DNA of 64,000 bases from Nematostella vectensis (lineage: Eukaryota > Cnidaria > Anthozoa > Actiniaria > Edwardsiidae): NCBI RefSeq assembly GCF_932526225.1, contig NC_064048.1, positions 5,624,627-5,688,626 on the forward strand, given 5' to 3'. This document shows positions 44,101 through 51,886 of the stretch, in pieces. The notes under the pieces are model-generated. The model saw only the letters and a program-made list of their open reading frames with translations. It was not told the DNA's origin and did no database searches. Position 1 is the first letter of the stretch; the number at the start of each line of letters is the position of its first letter. Both the position numbers and the translations under genes were made by a program.

Positions 44101-46773
44101 TGGATAACATGGTCAATTCTGGCGTCCCCCTGTTTGTCTGTGTCTTTTATACCCATCAAGGCAGACATCCTCTCAGCAAGAGCAGGATACGCAAGAAGCT
44201 GAGAGCGTGCAAATTTAGACTCATATGTCCATGCATGGTCAATCAGGAATATACTGTGCAGGGCAAATAATTCCTATTAGACTTTCGTGTTAGACCTGTT
44301 AGTTAGGAATGCACAAAAATGTGTTTTCATACTGTGAGGAAACATAGACCTTTCTTATACAATTACAGAAAATTGAATAAACAACCTCAAAAATAATTAC
44401 TCATCAAAATAGGGCTAACACTCAAAATATCAGGAATATACTGTGCAGGGCAAAGAATTATTATTAGACTTTTATGTTGTTAGTTAGTTGGGTTACCACT
44501 ATTACCATCTATTTTACCAATCAGATTGCAAGGGATAAGTCCCTTGAGTCTGGCAGTAAAATTTACTCAACATAAGCCAATCACAATTGACCCTTTGGTA
44601 AGTAACCCAAACTTAAAACCATATGTTTTCCAAAATGGGCCAATTGCCTCCTTTTTATCTCGATACAAAGAACGCATCTGTTTTAAATACATATAACAAG
44701 AGTTTCCATGGTAAAAGTTTAATAAATTATTTTAATTACCTGAGTTATCTTTCAAATTATGCTTGTCATGCCTAAGAATCTTTGCGCCAAAATGCATTCC
44801 GGAGTTTATGTAGGCTCGTTTTAACAAGGAAACAGCTACCTGTGGTATCATGACTATACACTGAACGTGTTGTTAGTATTATTACACATTATGACACTTC
44901 AAATACGTAGACTTCTTATGTTAAAAAGGGCGCGTAAATTACACGTCAAGAGTAATTTACTTAAAAGTAGCAAATGGTGATAGGCAAATATGCAGCTCAT
45001 CACATTATTAGAGAAACAATGACAATCCTATCTCTTCAGCTACAACTTCAGTTATTGTGAGAATATCTGCATTCTGTTTGCTTCCTTTCCAGTTCCAGTT
45101 CCTGAAAAACCGGGTGCTATGCCAATTACATTCATGCTATGACACTTCATTGGTTCGTAGTCGTCCTACGCAAAAACGGCGATAATTCGCAGGACATGAG
45201 TAATTTACTTATAAGTAGCCAATGACAATAAGCATTTCTGTGAATCGCGGAAAACAATACGATAATATTACTTTGACCCACTTTGCTCAGAAAAGAGCAC
45301 CCTAGTCACGTCAGGCGAAAGGAAGTTGGAGATCGAAGCGATCTATTTTATCAAAGTTCTTTGGCATTACGCCTTTTCTTTGATTCGTAATCTCCGGAAA
45401 ATTGTGATCGCTGACGTCACAGAGACGAACACTACATGTTTTAAAAAAAACACCATCCATTGTAGGAAAACATAGACCTTTCTAATACAATAACAGACAA
45501 TTGAATAAACAAACCCCAAAATAATTACAAACTCATCAAAATATTATGTGCATAGTTAAGCTTGGCACAAACCCTTTTCCTTGCTTTAATAAAGGGCTAA
45601 CACTCAAAATATCAGCAAAACTACTCTTTTCTAAAACTATTCAGTTCAACAACCTTATATGTTTATTTAATTCCCTTTGGCACAAACCTGTTTGGAGCAG
45701 AAGTTTTCACACCATCCTCATTGGTTACAATAACTTTAAAGGTATTGTCATCTTCCTCTTGCATGATTGAGAAATACTCTCCAGCATCATAAACCTATGT
45801 ACACAATAATACATAATGAAAACAATAATACAGTAATACTTCAAGCTATGCTCAGGCCCGTACCTGAGGGGGGGGATGTAGGGAGTGCATTCGTACCCAC
45901 CACAACGATGGATAGTCCACTTCCGGGCTATGTGTAGACAAAACTATAGCCTAAGCGAATTAGATAAAAGAGCATTCCACCTTCTCTCAGCTTTTGGTTT
46001 ATTCATAGCGTATTCAACTTAGCTTTATAGCGTAAAATAGAGAGAAAGCTCTGAAAAGTAACATGCGTTTCTCTAATGAAAGAGGCGTAAACATGGTATT
46101 TAGCAATGATTGAAGCGAAATTCAAAATTTCTTGGTTTGGGGTTGTTTCATTATCCCAATACAAGACCACCCCTAATGTTAGGTGAATATTTTGCTGGGT
46201 GCATCTGGTCCGCCAACGCTCAAAACGGTTCCAAAAGAGAAAGACATGTTGGCATTCAAACAATAGGTGCTGCAATAGTGTGTGGATATTATCACACTTT
46301 GGGCATTTGTCTGTTGCTTTAATATTAATTTTGTGTAGAAAGGCATTGGTTACTAAAATATTGTGATTTATCTTAAATTGAAACATGGGGTATTTTTGCT
46401 TCCTTGGTAGTGCTGAAAGGGCGGGCATATATCTTCTTCAAATCATCTTCTTTTATTCCATTTGCTTTTATTTTGTTTTCTGCCGTCAGCTTTGCAAACT
46501 GCAGTTTAACTAGGACATCACGGATCTTTTTTGCCGTAAGCTTCGAGAAGTCTTTGAACCAGTCAGGTTCATCGAGCTGATTGCCAGACGTGGCGTGATT
46601 TAAACTCTTCGACAATTGCATGCAAGAAAAAGACGGTAAGCACATAACATCCCTACCTCATTTCTTAGTTTCAAATGCAGGGATCTCCAGTATATCTCTG
46701 GTATTTCGTTCTTTTTCAGCTGAGGAGAATGTACACAGACGAAATCCTCAAAAAGACTATCTTCATCCGCCAT
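26114..46773 (-). CDS. TTLL12: Tubulin tyrosine ligase-like 12, complete, 14 exons, 632 residues
   Basis: Exons (plus coordinates, in gene order): 46773-46657, 45794-45688, 44253-44089, 43405-43375, 42640-42442, 41366-41221, 39812-39604, 38583-38356, 37723-37612, 37049-36898, 36248-36170, 34953-34801, 27297-27249, 26265-26114. They sum to 1899 nt, all GT-AG and in phase; vertebrate TTLL12 is of similar length (about 640). The ATG gives MADEDSLFEDF. The N-terminal half is the SET-like region of TTLL12 (FLIDHAW, LWYVMDELGSRIQHSD). The TTL/ATP-grasp half has DNHWIIKPWNMGRG (about 403-416), VGPVKFDVRY and VIEMNYSPDC near the end, so nucleotide-binding positions look kept. The family lacks proven tubulin ligase activity and is linked to tubulin and histone modification state; its role here is inferred. 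Intron 12 (7.5 kb) hosts a GPCR gene; intron 1 holds a LINE fragment. Confidence 0.96.
27444..27578. mobile_element. TIR element, CTAAGTTCAAACGTCG family, copy 1
   Basis: 135 bp with GCTAAGTTCAAACGTCATAT at the left and the inverted TACGACGTTTGAACTGAGC at the right; inner arms carry GTATTCAATGCAAAT. It is the diverged partner of 35048-35184. It lies in TTLL12 intron 12, 147 bp from exon 13. Confidence 0.88.
27976..30493. mobile_element. Large foldback element with about 190-bp diverged arms
   Basis: The left arm (27976-28170) starts ATAGTCGGGTCGCTTAG and includes CAATCTATACATAGCGGAC. The right arm (30300-30493) is its inverted form (GTCCGCTGTGTATAGATTG, CTAAGCGACCTGACTAT). Matching extends through AATATTGAGACC and CCTGTGGTGA. 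The 2.1-kb interior has no long ORF and includes a nested hAT-like element (28720-28895). It is probably a nonautonomous DNA transposon or a pair of inverted copies. The gap 28171-30299 shows no gene. Confidence 0.7.
28720..28895 (+). mobile_element. hAT-like G-rich short element
   Basis: Starts CAGGGGAGGATCCAGAAGTT, then two G runs, AAGTCTCAAGAAAG, TTCTTCCGTAAATGTCCTTA, TTAAGCCAAATGTC, and ends CGATACGCCCCTG. The same internal phrases occur in inverted orientation at 38003-38171. Terminal CAGGGGYGGATCCAG is typical of hAT-type nonautonomous elements. Confidence 0.82.
30596..31550. mobile_element. Inverted-repeat element, about 0.95 kb
   Basis: The left end CTAGTGCAGGAAAATGG and inner AATTGTTCAAATTAATAGTA reappear inverted at 31490-31550 (TACTATTAATTTGAACAATT, CCATTTTTCCTGTACTA). 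Two direct copies of TTGGGCGTGGCATCC occur at about 30868 and 31425. There is no long ORF. Putative nonautonomous element. Confidence 0.6.
31551..32224. other. Region upstream of the nested GPCR, no gene seen
   Basis: AT-rich sequence in TTLL12 intron 12. It presumably contains the promoter of the receptor at 32225, but no clear element stands out. The 63-codon ORF at 31636 is unsupported. Confidence 0.4.
32225..33532 (+). CDS. Divergent class A GPCR, 435 residues, nested in a TTLL12 intron
   Basis: Intact single-exon ORF on the strand opposite TTLL12, wholly inside its intron 12. Seven hydrophobic segments are evident, with VNGIALLAIY in TM1 (N at the family position) and VWPF in TM6. Key motifs are altered: TM2 reads LISNMATG without the usual Asp, the DRY position reads IAQLISLYKP, and the TM7 NPxxY position reads WDPVVF. 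The C-terminal tail from about residue 315 is long, hydrophilic and rich in E, T and S, and could take phosphorylation or arrestin contacts. Such motif loss is common in lineage-specific cnidarian receptor expansions, so signalling could be unconventional. Ligand unknown. The start ATG (MSNSTLLSAPEW) has an N-glycosylation sequon at NST. Confidence 0.85.
   Translation: MSNSTLLSAPEWESYFSVVRFSIVFLSFLAVGTVLVNGIALLAIYKDPLRCFRTPLTIFITGILISNMATGLFVEPYFAVVYSMLHFTNELADESYMTVVRSAQVISSVTINASFLTLLALAIAQLISLYKPQIYEKWITRTASVATVAAIWIYVVVFSLLPEIFTMNIGLFFLVDLALHNTLLTVALISIYIGTFIVFHKAVQRSEIANENQNNRPKAEKEFIKGTFILTMLLILTVWPFSIALYIWLLRPYSSVSKILQEQIALYLCDNILFLKFLWDPVVFIWRVPKYRQSVVLSFAGILEKFGCVQQAGQAVSYRRQHDDITNAGNNEPTVVIEEGTVGRQSEEVGENTRVGAKNEAAVGEISETQENRLASDEHPAQTRNPISPIGKDSEVTTNATTFEEDLEERSNKVVVTVVGEKSIDKLTMSDTMKT
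34027..34210. repeat. Tandem duplication, 96-bp unit, about two copies
   Basis: CCTCATCCCTGACTACAAAG begins copies at 34027 and 34123. Both run through ACCGTGATGATTCGAATTA and CTTCCCCAATAAGCGCCCC. The copies are almost identical, so the duplication is recent. The CCAATAAGCGCC phrase also forms one arm of the palindrome at 34477. Confidence 0.92.
34477..34499. repeat. Perfect 23-bp palindrome
   Basis: AATAAGCGCCC, a central A at 34488, then the exact inverse GGGCGCTTATT. The same arm sequence occurs twice in the tandem duplication 0.3 kb upstream, so it is probably the end or core of a repeat family. Confidence 0.85.
34528..34759. mobile_element. TIR element beside TTLL12 exon 12
   Basis: Ends are inverted copies of TATATGAACTTTGACGGTCA, continuing through AAATTC and ATCTTCAAATTT for about 47 bp. 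232 bp long, non-coding, ending 41 bp from the exon 12 donor (exon end 34801). Confidence 0.92.
35048..35184. mobile_element. TIR element, CTAAGTTCAAACGTCG family, copy 2
   Basis: CTAAGTTCAAACGTCGTATT at the left with the exact inverse at the right. The arms (about 45 bp) continue through ATCCATGAGCCGTATTCAAT almost without mismatch. It is younger than copy 1 at 27444-27578. Confidence 0.93.
35592..35745. mobile_element. Foldback element, family of 23833-24087, shorter copy
   Basis: Contains GTTTTTTCCGGCACGAAAAC and CCCGAAAACACGGAGTTCG on the left. On the right are GGGGTTTTCGTGCCGGAAAA and AACTATCAAAGCTTACAG. The centre is a G run instead of the longer loop of the other copy. Confidence 0.8.
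36255..36740 (+). repeat. Degenerate A-rich short tandem repeat filling TTLL12 intron 10
   Basis: About 480 bp of irregular GCAAATGTGAAAACG, GCGAATAAGAAA and AAAAAGCGAATGAG motifs, period roughly 12-15. On the transcribed minus strand it is pyrimidine-rich and lies directly before the acceptor of exon 11. Two minus frames stay open for over 100 codons because units lack stops. That is not evidence of coding. Confidence 0.8.
37255..37590 (+). repeat. C-rich tandem repeat, about 129-bp unit, 2.5 copies
   Basis: The phrase AGAGGTGTTGACCA starts at 37283, 37413 and 37541. Units share ATGCCCCACCC, GACTTGTCCCACCCAGGTAA and ACCAAGTACCCA. It lies in TTLL12 intron 9, ending just before exon 9 (37612). 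Confidence 0.9.
37765..37970 (+). repeat. GAT/GTG-rich imperfect repeat
   Basis: Irregular GATGATTATGAG, GGTGGTGATAATG motifs in TTLL12 intron 8. Non-coding. Confidence 0.6.
38003..38171 (-). mobile_element. hAT-like G-rich short element, inverted copy
   Basis: Read on the minus strand it starts CAGGGGCGGATCCAGGATCT, then a G run, GAGTTTCAAGAAAG, TTCTTCCGTGGATTTCCTTA, TTAAGCCAAATATC, a second G run, and ends CTAGATCTAACCCTG. This matches the element at 28720-28895 along its length. Confidence 0.85.
38630..38716. mobile_element. Hairpin element, 87 bp
   Basis: The left arm AGTCTCTTTTGTAG with CTCGTGTCGGAGTCACGCAA is followed after a short turn by the inverse TTGCGTGACTCCGAC and CTACAAAGGAGACT. 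A single left-arm copy is at 47934-47975. The arms are about 43 bp with few mismatches. It lies in TTLL12 intron 7. Confidence 0.88.
38827..38885 (+). repeat. 13-bp tandem repeat, four copies
   Basis: Four copies of AAAATAATCAAAC, one with a C-to-T change, in TTLL12 intron 7. Confidence 0.88.
40067..40369 (-). mobile_element. TIR element, TTACTGTCGAATCCG family, copy 2
   Basis: 303 bp bounded by TTACTGTCGAATCCGTTGTA and the inverted ACAACGGATTCGATAGTAA. Internal sequence corresponds to 24989-25290 in reverse orientation (TTGCCTGGCTTTCTGTCGCG against CGCGACAGAAAGCCAGGCAA). It lies in TTLL12 intron 6. Confidence 0.92.
43611..43824. mobile_element. TIR element in TTLL12 intron 3
   Basis: GGGCACGTTTTTTTTTTCCT then ATTCTGGAATGGGAATG on the left. 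CATTCTCATTCCAGAAT then a long A run and ACACGACCC on the right. 214 bp. Flanking TAA/TAC would fit a 3-bp target duplication as in PIF/Harbinger, but this is weak. Confidence 0.72.
44243..45620. repeat. Mosaic of local duplications in TTLL12 intron 2
   Basis: AGGAATATACTGTGCAGGGC at 44243 (edge of exon 3 plus its acceptor) recurs at about 44432. A block with ACCTTTCTTATACAATTACA and GGGCTAACACTCAAAATATC (about 44348-44430) recurs at about 45475-45615, there with an extra about 50 bp. Another pair sharing ATGACACTTCA and GAGTAATTTACTTA occurs at 44890-44990 and 45140-45235. Copies are diverged. Confidence 0.7.
45975..46620 (-). mobile_element. Decayed non-LTR retrotransposon 3' fragment in TTLL12 intron 1
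   Basis: Two minus-strand frames joined by a one-base frameshift near 46400 give a C-terminal LINE polyprotein region: PDWFKDFSKLTAKKIRDVLV, then FKINHNILVTNAFLHKI, then the zinc-knuckle-like CPKCDN with HLLFECQHVFLFWNRF. That Cys/His block after the reverse transcriptase is typical of LINEs. No reverse transcriptase core, promoter or intact ORF remains. It lies in sense orientation to TTLL12. Confidence 0.78.
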
Positions 46774-46860
46774 GATGGATACAAACAAACCGTGAGGTAC
46801 TGGGCAAACACACAGGGAAACCACTGAACCAAAAGGCAGTGGCATTCAAAACTGTTGTTG

Positions 46861-48879
46861 CGTTCATTTTTATTTATTTTTATTTTTTATTTTTATTATT
46901 TTTTTTTTACCTAGAGTAGCAGAGTTTCTGAAATGTCGCTTAGGCTGCGTAAGAAAAAAACTTTATGTTTTTTGAGTTTCTGATACCAAAGAAAACTTTG
47001 TTTTCAAAAAGACACTGCAATGAATCAATAAAGATGGTCCCAATCTTTGTCTTGCTATTCCAACTAGATGTCATATCCTTTCCCAAATGCTGGATCGCAA
47101 TCAAGACCCCACGGGCTTATTTTTTTTATTGGAGAAAGAAGGTCACGACATGGTCTCCATTTTGAAAAATGATATTGAAACGAAACATCATGAGTAATTG
47201 GAATAATGTTTTAAAGCTAAACAATAAATATCTGCCTGCTTTCTGTTCTTTATAAACCAATCAAATAAAGTATAGACTCCCATGCGTTTAAAAGCACCTG
47301 GCAGAGAACGATAAAAGGAGCTATTTTTATTAGCGAGCGTGGAAAAAAAAAATACAAATTCGAGCACCAAGCGTTCGACCTATTTCGATTCCACTTTTTC
47401 GTCACGACGCGAAGATTCGGGACCCTATTTGGTTGGCTATAGTCTTGGGCGCTTGCCTAGCAACCTGCCTCGTACCCCGGCCCTTACTAGCATGACCGGG
47501 CTAAGCGCGCAGGGAGGGGTGGCACGTAAACATACCTGTCAACCTCCGAAAATCTCAAGGCTTGAGAATTGTTGGAGGAGGGGTGGGGTATATTTATTTT
47601 TTTGGGGTGGGCAGGCGCTACGCAAGGGAATTCTTGTTTCAAATATTTTCATAATAGAAAAGGAATTTTCATAATAGAAAATGAATTTTCATAATAATAG
47701 AAAATGAATTTTCATAATAGAAAATGGGCAAAATGACGATTTTTCTATATAATAATTTTTCGTACGCGATAAAAATCGCTAAAAAGCGGGAGATTTGGTG
47801 CTCAACGCGGGAGAGCTGGAGAAGGGTTCCAGAATCTTGAGACTCCCGCCTAATGAAAAGAAAATGGCGGCAGAGAATGAGGTCACAAACATGCACGGTG
47901 AACAACACGCTTTTACATAGCTGCCAACTCAGTAGTCTCCTTTGCAGTCGCTCGTGTCGGAGTCACGCAACGCTTCCCCGCACCCGCATTAGGCGGGTGT
48001 TCACAATATTTTGGACCCCATCACAAGCGTAATTTTTGTGAGGATGCATAGCCGTAAGAAACCAAGAAAGAAAGACACACTAAACACTTTTATAATATAA
48101 AGATGTATAAACGATGGATGGAAAGGAAGACAAACGATGGAATTGAAAGGTAAGAAAGACTCGTAAAAGAAGCTTTTTGTCGGAACCATGAAAATTCCTT
48201 ATTGTACTAAGTTAAGTTATTATTGACATTTTTTAGCAAAAAAATACACTATACAATATTATATAAGTAAAAATTGTTTCCTCATTCACCACCTATTATG
48301 AGAAAATACTTAGCACCAATGAAAAATGGAAGATAAAAATAACAGAAGTGATTGGTTCATTCATTGAAACCTTAAGTGACCAAAACTAGAATGTTACTTT
48401 TGTCATCGAAATCTGGTTTGACTCTAGAAAAAAGGTGCACACTGGGTATTGTGGTCCTCTTTTCTGATAACTTTTAAGAGAGATTTCATCTTTTCTTCAA
48501 GTCCTGTTTTGTTATTAGATAGGAATCCATTGGCATAAGACCCCCTAAGTTAATAGCAGAATTAAAAGAATCTCTGAACACCCTTGAAAAAAAAACGTTT
48601 GAAAAAAAATTTTTGCTGTATTTATTTAAATGTTCCTGAAAACATCCCACTGGAAGCCTTTACCAATTAACAACAACAACAAAAATTTATGTATAACCTA
48701 TTTTAAAATATAATCTGCTTTCAATAAATACCAAGTAAATCGTCAAATTTCGACTGAATGTTTGAAAATGTGAATAACTTATACGGATAAGATTACTTAG
48801 TCATCCTTATTCTTGCAAATAATTATACCATAAGCAGTGATCGGCCATCATGTCGCTATTTGCACTAGCAAAGTTTAGA
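46861..48879. other. Intergenic region upstream of TTLL12
   Basis: No gene recognised. 47934-47975 is a single arm of the 38630-38716 hairpin element. 47640-47730 has four short repeats of TTTTCATAATAGAAAA type. CTTGCCTAGCAAC at 47452-47464 resembles an RFX X-box. The TTLL12 promoter should lie between about 46774 and 47000, but no core element is clear. Confidence 0.4.
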
Positions 48880-49270
48880 AATAAGTGTATGCCTCAAATT
48901 GAATGCATACCGGCTCCGCTTTTAGGCTGCGCCTAAATATACACCTCAGTAGGAAGTGCCGCTCATCTTCTGTTTTATTTAAGCCGCATTGCCGGCAGAG
49001 TCTTTCCTCCGGGCTGCGGTATGGTCTGGTGTACCGTCCAGCCTCTATTTCTAACTTATAACAAGTTATTCTTATGCGTGTCAACTCTTCTCTATGCTTG
49101 ATGTTTTGAATATTAAATAGTTACGTTTCTTTGTCATATTTTGTTTTAAACTTACGGTAAGTTCTTAGTTTGTTCTTTTGTCCGGGCTTTTTTGAATCGT
49201 TAAAGATGTCCGCTTCGAAATTTTGGAATTCAATGTCTTGAAGCTTTTGCTTAAACAAATATTGCTGTGC
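48880..49270 (-). mobile_element. Non-LTR retrotransposon 3' fragment
   Basis: The minus strand reads LTRIRITCYKLEIEAGRYTR and PEERLCRQCGLNKTEDERHF, the familiar C-terminal Cys/His end of LINE ORF2 proteins. It is preceded by a stop-containing stretch with RTYRKFKTKYDKE. It is 5' truncated and disrupted, so inactive. Confidence 0.78.
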
Positions 49271-49370
49271 AATTACTTGGAAGTTTCCCCAGAGATAACC
49301 CAGTCTATCGGGGGGGAAGGGACATTAGGTGGCGGGGGGGGGGGGGGGGGGGGATGGGGGGGCTAACTAC

Positions 49371-49690
49371 AGTAATTACCGCAACACCGTACAAAATTTG
49401 CAAAGATACCGCAGAAATAATACCGCCGACGGACGAGGTCTTGAAGAGCACGGGCGACACCCTGACATGTCTAGGTTTCCCGCTAGATCATCCCGTAACA
49501 AGAGCAAATCCCGCCCACCAAAGGACTTATTAGCACCGCAACACCGCAATATTTTAAATGTTTTAAAAAGCAAAATAAAGCGTTTAAAAAGCAAAATATC
49601 GCATCTCGCAGTGTCTTGAAACACCGCATCACCGCATGTTTTCTTCGCTTTTACCGCAATCTCGTACAAAATAGGCCAATACCGCAAAAC
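49371..49690. repeat. ACCGCA-rich segment of unknown nature
   Basis: ACCGCA occurs about eight times in both spaced and paired form (CACCGCAACACCGCAA, CACCGCATCACCGCA). ACCG and TACAAAAT phrases recur at both ends (CCGTACAAAATTTGC; CTCGTACAAAATAGG). A long G run precedes it (49336-49360). Probably a repeat element; no TIR is clear. Confidence 0.45.
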
Positions 49691-50686
49691 CCAACACTCG
49701 CTTGGAGAGTTGACTATAAAAACTTCCTTTTAAGCTACATTTCTTTGATCGTACTTTAAAACACAAATACATTATATATACCTTATGGTTAATCTCCAAG
49801 CACAGGAAACCCAATAAGAACGCCTGGGACACTAGGCTGGGAAACTATGTGACAAAAATCGAACAGAATCTTACGTGGTGTCTCATTTCTCCCGTGGACC
49901 CTTCCCTTGCTCCTTTGCGCCAGCGCTAAGCCTTCCCATGGCTAATTGCGCCACTAGTATAGTTTTACTTGTTTTTACTTGAGACTTGAGACGCCTTGGT
50001 ACAGGCAGTACCATAACTGATGTGACAACAAAGAATTGTCTTATTGAATGAGTGTCTCCGCATTGATGGATTATCTGAAGAATTCAATAAGTAATAACTG
50101 CTCAAATTTAATGACCAGCAGTGGTCTTTTCAATTATTAAGCCAGGTATTGAGTACAGCTATAGAAATCACTAATGTACTAAGTATTCTGCATAATCATA
50201 AGATACTCTTTGTTTATATTCGCGTCGCGTTCGTTCATCAAAAGTGTGTGTTACTGTTTGCTTGCAAGCTTGGCGGAAAGATTTCTATTTTTTTTTTCCA
50301 AGTGGTTTATTTTGAGAAGAAAATGGTCGCTTAGTATAACTCGGGTCTTCTTTCGTAGCTAATGGAAACGAGAATTATTGCGAGATGTCTACGTTGTGTA
50401 CCCAAAGGATAACAGCTTAGGAGAAAAACAAACAAAAGTCAGAATAACTGTAAGTCGATTTCGTCACAGATCGCAAATAACGCGCAACATTCATGCAAAA
50501 CTATGGAATCAGAAAGCCATTTGGTATATTTTTGGCACGTTAAAAGCACAAAGAATTGTTTCTCATCAAGGATAAAAGACATTTTCACCTCATTAAGAGC
50601 AGCTGAAGTGTCCTAGAAGAATACTTGAAGATTTATAAGTGACAAAAGCGATTTGCTCTTGTATACTGGTTTTCGTCTCGTACAGA
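49691..50686. other. Intergenic, no gene seen
   Basis: AT-rich sequence before the gene at 50687. The short ORFs lack recognisable content. A possible acceptor (TCTCGTACAG) ends at 50685, so part of this may be a 5' UTR intron. Confidence 0.4.
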
Positions 50687-51289
50687 ATGGAGGACAGACT
50701 ACGAAAGAAACCAGAGCAAAGACTATCCAGTTGTAAAGGAAAAACAAGAGTTAAGAGTTCCAGGTCCTTAAAATCAGTAAACAGTACCACAAGATCACTA
50801 GGACTAACAGAGAGAGGACACAGTAGTATGAATGTACAAACTGAACATTACTGTAAAAGCGTTGTTGATTTTAAAAAAAATGAACACATTCGACAGAGAA
50901 CCCATTTGAGTGATGGCGGAACGAAACCGGATACAAAAAATGGAAAACTTCTTTTATTCAGAGACAAAAACGACAACAATTTAGAACTTAGTTTCACTCA
51001 GTTGAGCGTCAATGATGTACTTCAAATTTCGCATTTTCCGGAAAATTATTATAAAGGGAGGTTTTACCCGCAATATACTGGCGACATTGAAGAATTGAGT
51101 TTTCAACTACCTTCACCTGGCGAACTACGGAACTCATATACGACAGTCGATAAAGAAAAGGCGAAGACAAACGCCGATAGACAGAGGCTAGAGGTTAGGA
51201 TGCCTTTTGTTCTTTATGATAGTGTGGCTGAGGAAAGGCGATACCGAGCAAAGAAGCCTTTTTTCTTGTATCATCACCAGGCGCGATGA
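50687..51289 (+). CDS. Unrecognised basic protein, 200 residues
   Basis: ORF from ATG at 50687 (MEDRLRKKPEQR) to the TGA ending at 51289. The ATG directly follows an acceptor-like TCGTACAG, suggesting a spliced 5' UTR. The first 90 residues are basic and Ser/Arg/Lys-rich and probably disordered. The second half is more structured in composition (LLLFRDKNDNNLELSFTQLS, ISHFPENYYKGRFYPQY, LRNSYTTVDKEK) and the end is KKPFFLYHHQAR. No known domain, signal peptide or membrane segment was recognised. Non-repetitive composition and balanced codon use argue that it is real, but single-exon support alone is weak. Its 3' flank is immediately occupied by two TIR elements. Confidence 0.5.
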   Translation: MEDRLRKKPEQRLSSCKGKTRVKSSRSLKSVNSTTRSLGLTERGHSSMNVQTEHYCKSVVDFKKNEHIRQRTHLSDGGTKPDTKNGKLLLFRDKNDNNLELSFTQLSVNDVLQISHFPENYYKGRFYPQYTGDIEELSFQLPSPGELRNSYTTVDKEKAKTNADRQRLEVRMPFVLYDSVAEERRYRAKKPFFLYHHQAR

Positions 51290-51369
51290 CAAATTGTGCC
51301 ATACAAAGCGCTCAAGCAGAAGATTGAGCGAGGTGACCGCTTGTTTAATTTAAAAAATGACACAGCAAG

Positions 51370-51398
51370 CAGGAGCGGATCTAGCTTTTCGCTAAAGT

Positions 51399-51445
<47 letters not shown>

Positions 51446-51542
51446 CTCAGTGACAAAAGGGTGGGGGTAATTTTATTTTGTTAAAATATGGCTTTCTTGC
51501 AGCCCAAAGGGGCCCTAAACAATCCCCCTAGATCCGCTACTG
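51370..51542 (+). mobile_element. hAT-like G-rich short element with symmetric ends
   Basis: CAGGAGCGGATCTAGC at the left and CTAGATCCGCTACTG at the right are inverted copies. A (GT)n tract and a 33-bp G run follow the left end. Same family layout as 28720 and 38003. Confidence 0.82.
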
Positions 51543-51561
51543 GCAGGCTCCGGCTGCTACG

Positions 51562-51886
51562 CGAGTGCTGTATACTACGGCGTGTATACAACTATTTCAA
51601 TAAACGTTGTCTAAGAACGCTCTGCCGCACGCGCCCATACCGCGAAGTGGTATGGGTAATATTATATGTTGTTTCAGAGTTTTTAGTTTGTTTTCAGGGC
51701 GTAAATATGCCACAGTCTTATGTATAGTGAAGACCTTCGCTGGCAAGTTCTCATGGAACAGTTTAACGGCAACGCGAACGGCGACAACAGAAATACCACC
51801 TCGCGGTATGGGCGCGTGCGGCAGAGCGCTCTTTGACAACGTTTATTGAAATAGCTGTACACCAATTTCAATTGAGGCGGCACTCG
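51562..51886. mobile_element. TIR element with about 90-bp arms
   Basis: CGAGTGCTG, then GCTATTTCAATAAACGTTGT-like sequence, then GCTCTGCCGCACGCGCCCAT and ACCGCGA.GTGGTAT form the left arm; the right arm is its inverse. 325 bp. ORFs of 80 codons on each strand begin with nearly the same peptide because of the symmetry (MSKNALPHAPIP; MSKSALPHAPIP). Confidence 0.92.

Noticed and set aside
46003-46645. Two minus ORFs as alternative TTLL12 exons
   Set aside because: They read as the C-terminal part of a LINE polyprotein split by a frameshift, and TTLL12 exon 1 joins exon 2 in frame without them.
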